Below, piece after piece: positions 29,356 through 32,790 of a stretch of 32,790 nt of DNA (position 1 is its first letter; each line of letters opens with the position of its first letter). Position numbers and translations under genes: made by a program. Where the stretch lies: positions 1 to 32,790 of the IMG/VR virus record IMGVR_UViG_3300031951_000737; one strand, given 5' to 3'. Source of the DNA: a virus. The notes below the pieces were generated by a model. The model saw nothing but the letters and a program-made list of their open reading frames with translations. It made no database searches and had not been told where the DNA came from.

Positions 29356-31017
29356 TCAAAATGTTCTGAATCCATACCCGCCATGATCAACTGGATGATC
29401 TAATGAACAATGCATGGCAATAATTAGCGCAATAATACCATCAACTTTCGCAGATTTATCAGCTTCATTCTTACGAATTTTTATGTTTCCGTTTACATCT
29501 TCATACACTTCGCAGTTACTTAGCTGCCAACCGACAAATGGGTTGCCATCATGTTTAATACTTTTGCTTAAAATTAATTTTTCTAAATGCTTTGATGGGT
29601 TGCTTAGTACCGCCATGCCCTGTCCAACTTTTTTAACTGGCATTGCTTGATCATGTAATCGTGCAATTAAACTTGCTGCATTATAGGCATCATAACCAAT
29701 TTCTTTAGGGTCATGCTTTGCTGATTGCTCTCTAATGTAATCGCTGATTTCTCGATCATCCATTACATTACCTTGTGTCAAATGCAATATTCCTGAATCT
29801 TTAGCGTTTCTAAATATATCGTGATAATGCTGCGGCACATGATTCAATGCTTCTTCAGGTAAGAAGAATTTAAACTCTGCAAAGTAATCATCTTCTGCAT
29901 ATCTTTTTAATGTACAAACTGCATTTAAATCTCGCGTTGCTGCTAAGTCAAAACCAATAAACACTGCTTCAGGTTCTCGTTCATCTTTGCCTGTTGTGCA
30001 TTCATCCCAATGTGTACGATCAAGCCATGCTGAATTTGCGCTTACAAATACATTAAGAGTTTTGCAAAGGAATTCATTTAGCGTTGCAGGTTTAAATTTA
30101 GCTTCATTTGCCCTTGCAACAATAGCTTCTTCAAACACAGATATGCCATGCATAGGATTTGCCTTTGCCCATATTGCAGGGTTTTGCCAATCATCTTGCG
30201 GGTCTAAACCGTACAGCAAACCAAACCATTTAGGGTTATCTGGTGCTTCGCCAGATAGCATGGTTTGAAGCATCAATAAATCCTCATGAAACTTTGTGTC
30301 TTTAGTGAAACTTGCGGTAGTAATGTAAATGCGTAGTGGGTTCTTCCTTGCCACCATACCTGAATGCAAAACCTCGATTGAGTTTCTATCTATGATCTGT
30401 GCAGCTTCATCAATAATGGCGCACGATGGATTTAAACCATCACCACTCTTTTTGGTATCTCGTGACAATGCTTTAAACATTGATTGCGAATCACCTATTT
30501 TTGTAATGTGATGTTTTTGTACGTTATACAATTTCTGCACTTCTGTCGGCATGGATTCAATCAAACCTAATGCGCTAGTAAATACAATGCTTGCCTGATC
30601 TCTACTTGTCGCTAGTGTATAAACCTCTGAACCTTTTTCACCAAACATCAATTCATAAAGACCAATGACAGCAATCAAAGTTGATTTGCCTGCCTTGCGA
30701 GGAATGAAAACAATCACATCCGACACCATGCGTTTATTCTTATCCTTCTTAGACCAAAAGCCATATATGCCGCAAATTAGTAGGATTTGAAATGGTTCAA
30801 GTAAAAGTGGTTTGCCTGCGTCTGCACCTTTAGCGTGTTTAAGCAGTGATGCAAATTGCAGGAAATGATCAACTGCCGCAGGTTGAAACTCCCATTTCCA
30901 CTCTTTATTTTCTATTTGATTAAGGAATCGTTGACACGCAAGCAGCACATTCCGGCAAACTAGTATTTCGCCCTTCACTACTTGTGTGGCGTAGATAACG
31001 CCATCTTGCCACTTCAT
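29356..31017 (-). CDS. terL: Terminase large subunit
   Basis: A 553-aa packaging motor of the HK97-like Terminase_1 group. The ATPase has a variant Walker A PRKAGKST (about 106-113), Walker B CAIIDEA (about 199-205) and coupling motif ITTAS (about 232-236). The RNase H-like nuclease has GFDLAATRDLNAV (about 355-367), YDAYNAAS, and a late KVDGIIALIIA acidic position. It translocates and cuts concatemers. I chose ATG 31017, which overlaps the TerS stop as ATGA; a TTG at 31029 would add 4 residues. Confidence 0.96.
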   Translation of the reverse strand: MKWQDGVIYATQVVKGEILVCRNVLLACQRFLNQIENKEWKWEFQPAAVDHFLQFASLLKHAKGADAGKPLLLEPFQILLICGIYGFWSKKDKNKRMVSDVIVFIPRKAGKSTLIAVIGLYELMFGEKGSEVYTLATSRDQASIVFTSALGLIESMPTEVQKLYNVQKHHITKIGDSQSMFKALSRDTKKSGDGLNPSCAIIDEAAQIIDRNSIEVLHSGMVARKNPLRIYITTASFTKDTKFHEDLLMLQTMLSGEAPDNPKWFGLLYGLDPQDDWQNPAIWAKANPMHGISVFEEAIVARANEAKFKPATLNEFLCKTLNVFVSANSAWLDRTHWDECTTGKDEREPEAVFIGFDLAATRDLNAVCTLKRYAEDDYFAEFKFFLPEEALNHVPQHYHDIFRNAKDSGILHLTQGNVMDDREISDYIREQSAKHDPKEIGYDAYNAASLIARLHDQAMPVKKVGQGMAVLSNPSKHLEKLILSKSIKHDGNPFVGWQLSNCEVYEDVNGNIKIRKNEADKSAKVDGIIALIIAMHCSLDHPVDHGGYGFRTF

Positions 31018-31490
31018 TGCGGTTGCCAACCTTTTAAGAAATCAGCAAGTGGTGATGCATCCTCTAACTTGTTTGCCGCTAATCTTGATTTAGGAGTTAG
31101 CCCCAATTCATTCATTAGCTTAATGCAATTTTCCATAGCCTTATTTGAAATTGCAATATAAGGATTTGGCGCAAGGGTTTTGCCATTATTTATTTTAATA
31201 ACCAATGGATGTTTGTCTTGCTGTACCTGTGCATCAACATAAACCTGCATTTGATTTGCAAGCATAGCAAGCGTATGACGATCTTGCTCAGAACCTATTC
31301 CGTAAACATCGTAAAGATAATTTGCTGTTTCTTTTACAAATTTCTCTTTATTAAATAATTCAGGTTGCGACACCCATTCAGCAAAAGGAATTCTTGCTTT
31401 GATTTTTTCAGGCAGCATGATTCCAACATTCATGCCTTTGCTGCCATGAACGCCATGCACCTCTGGCGGTAGTTTATTGTGTGCTGCCAT
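31014..31490 (-). CDS. terS: Terminase small subunit (P27-like)
   Basis: A 158-aa protein. The C-terminal half TLAPNPYIAISNKAMENCIKLMNELGLTPKSRL is diagnostic of phage P27-family small terminases, with a helical N-terminal DNA-binding part. It recognises the packaging site and recruits TerL. It overlaps the methyltransferase gene by 17 nt and TerL by 4 nt. The site it recognises may be near the repeats at 32702-32737, which is inference. Confidence 0.9.
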   Translation of the reverse strand: MAAHNKLPPEVHGVHGSKGMNVGIMLPEKIKARIPFAEWVSQPELFNKEKFVKETANYLYDVYGIGSEQDRHTLAMLANQMQVYVDAQVQQDKHPLVIKINNGKTLAPNPYIAISNKAMENCIKLMNELGLTPKSRLAANKLEDASPLADFLKGWQPQ

Positions 31491-32670
31491 TAATTAACTC
31501 TGCTTTCTTGCCGGTAAATTCTTCCCATCGTTTGACTATAACGTCACAATACTTTGGGTCTAATTCCATCAGTCTAGAGTAACGACCATTTTTTTCTGCT
31601 GCTAATAATGTTGTGCCGCTACCGCCAAAACTATCCAAAACAATATCACCGCCTTTTGTATTATTAAGCATTTGATATTCAAAAAGCGCAACTGGTTTCA
31701 TTGTTGGATGTTCGCCATTTCTGCTTGGCTTATCAAACTCAAGAATAGTTGTTTGTTTTCTATCTGTTGCCCAAAGATGCCCCGCGCCTTCTTTCCATCC
31801 ATAAAGACAAGGTTCGTGCTTCCAATGATAATCCTGCCGCCCCATAACCATTGTTGATTTTTTCCAAATAAGGCATTGGCGAACTTTCCATCCCGCATCG
31901 GATGCTGCACCACGAAAGTTATATCCTTCAGAATCTGCATGCCAAATATAAAATACAGCACCAGCCTTCATTACAGTATCAGCGGTTACATAAGCATCAC
32001 GTAAAAATTGTCGAAATTGATCGTTGCCCATGCTGTCATTTTGAATTTTTAATGCATCTTTAGTTTTTCCTTCATACGCTACATTATAAGGTGGGTCAGT
32101 TAACCACATGTCAACAAGTTGACCATCACACAATTTTTCCATGTCTGTAACGCTACAAGAATCCCCGCACATTAATCTATGTTTGCCAAGTTGATAAATG
32201 TCACCTAATTTTGTTTTAGGTTCATCAGGCACATCAGGTACGGCATCCTCATCCGTTAAACCTTCATTTATTTGTTCAGGCGTTAAGGCATCAATCTCTT
32301 TTTCATCAAAGCCAGTAAGCGCAAGATCAAATCCTTCTAATTCCAATTCTTCAAATTCAAGCGCAAGCATATCGTTATCCCAACCTGCATTTAATGCAAG
32401 TTTGTTATCCGCAATAATTAATGCTTTCTTTTGCGTTGGCGATAAATGAGATAACTCAATCACAGGAATTTTTTTAAGCCCAAGTTTTCTGGCAGCAGCC
32501 AAACGCCCATGCCCCGCAATGATGCCTGCTTCGCCATCCACCAAGATTGGGTTAGTCCAACCAAACTCTTTAATGCTTGCCGCAATCTGAGCAACCTGCT
32601 CATCGCTATGCGTGCGGGAATTCCTTGCGTAAGGAATTAATTTTTCAATTTCAATTTCTTGTATTTTCAT
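31474..32670 (-). CDS. ParB-DNA methyltransferase fusion
   Basis: A 398-aa fusion. Residues 1-95 are a ParB/Srx-like nuclease-type domain (IEKLIPYARNSRTHSDEQ, then IIAGHGRLAAARKLG). A linker rich in acidic residues follows. Residues 155-390 form an N6-adenine/N4-cytosine methyltransferase with DPPY at 192-195 and the SAM site DSFGGSGTT near 343-351, plus the HPTMKPVALFEYQM motif. There is no matching restriction enzyme nearby, so it is probably an orphan phage methylase protecting DNA or marking packaging sites. AAGGTAAAAA precedes ATG 32670. Confidence 0.93.
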   Translation of the reverse strand: MKIQEIEIEKLIPYARNSRTHSDEQVAQIAASIKEFGWTNPILVDGEAGIIAGHGRLAAARKLGLKKIPVIELSHLSPTQKKALIIADNKLALNAGWDNDMLALEFEELELEGFDLALTGFDEKEIDALTPEQINEGLTDEDAVPDVPDEPKTKLGDIYQLGKHRLMCGDSCSVTDMEKLCDGQLVDMWLTDPPYNVAYEGKTKDALKIQNDSMGNDQFRQFLRDAYVTADTVMKAGAVFYIWHADSEGYNFRGAASDAGWKVRQCLIWKKSTMVMGRQDYHWKHEPCLYGWKEGAGHLWATDRKQTTILEFDKPSRNGEHPTMKPVALFEYQMLNNTKGGDIVLDSFGGSGTTLLAAEKNGRYSRLMELDPKYCDVIVKRWEEFTGKKAELINGSTQ

Positions 32671-32790
32671 TTTTTACCTTGCGTCTTAAAAAAATTTTTC
32701 ACGTTTAGGGAAATCCTTTTTGCGTTTAGGGAATTCCCCATGACCAATTTTAACCTCCCCATAGCCTAGCTCTATATGCACCAAATTGCA
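32671..32790 (-). promoter_or_regulatory. Upstream region of the late operon with direct repeats
   Basis: The end of the window, without a gene. CGTTTAGGGAA occurs at 32702-32712 and 32723-32733; extended to 15 bp the copies differ by one base (CGTTTAGGGAAATCC and ...TTCC). The 21-bp step is two helical turns. On joining the ends this lies between the DnaA boxes and the methylase-TerS genes. It could be a late promoter element, a terminase recognition site or an initiator site. No clear -35/-10 pair is seen. Confidence 0.45.

Noticed and set aside
1-32790. Integrase, CI-type repressor, reverse transcriptase, tRNA genes or CRISPR array
   Set aside because: I looked for each on both strands and saw no supporting motif or repeat array; a temperate lifestyle cannot be claimed from this window.

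Overview
This 32.8 kb window is most of, or a complete, genome of an AT-rich tailed bacteriophage (Caudoviricetes) with an HK97-type head and a long non-contractile (siphovirus) tail. Terminase, HK97 portal, U35-type prohead protease, HK97-fold capsid, connectors, tail tube, a lambda G/GT-type frameshifted chaperone, tape measure, J-like tail tip and a lysis cassette lie in the canonical order. The host is probably an AT-rich Gram-negative bacterium, perhaps a beta- or gammaproteobacterium. This is inferred from consensus TTATCCACA DnaA boxes, AGGA-type ribosome sites and the flavour of the accessory genes. I see no integrase, CI-type repressor, tRNA, rRNA, CRISPR array or insertion sequence.

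Layout. (1) 1-105: a cluster of same-strand DnaA boxes beside an AT-rich stretch, a likely replication origin. (2) 152-4550, minus strand: HNH nuclease, small phage genes, a ferritin/Dps-like protein, a PD-(D/E)xK nuclease, a lambda P-like helicase loader, a DUF1376 replication protein, a DUF1364 protein, a YdaS/Cro-like regulator and a second putative regulator. (3) 4551-4743: divergent control region with palindromes. (4) 4744-8623, plus strand: early operon with ERF recombinase, SSB, a MazG-like pyrophosphohydrolase, two one-helix membrane peptides and several small unknowns, mostly coupled by ATGA or TAATG overlaps. (5) 32670-8607, minus strand: late operon running ParB-methyltransferase, TerS, TerL, portal, 43-aa basic protein, protease, capsid 1, capsid 2, connectors, tail tube 1, tail tube 2, chaperones G/GT, tape measure, tail tip, fibre, lysis. 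If the two ends join, the left minus block runs straight into the late operon, so all leftward genes form one arc and the early operon is the only rightward block. That supports a circular or circularly permuted genome.

The most unusual features are two tandem HK97-fold capsid genes, only one of which carries the N-terminal scaffold (delta) region, with a strong intrinsic terminator between them; two tandem tail tube genes whose proteins are almost identical over the C-terminal two thirds although their DNA has diverged; a clear -1 frameshift signal (A AAA AAC, 6-nt spacer, 10-bp stem); and a small hairpin motif found in two intergenic regions with a compensatory base-pair change. The doubled capsid and tube genes suggest a virion built from two versions of each main subunit, with the terminators setting their ratio. 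That interpretation is inference.
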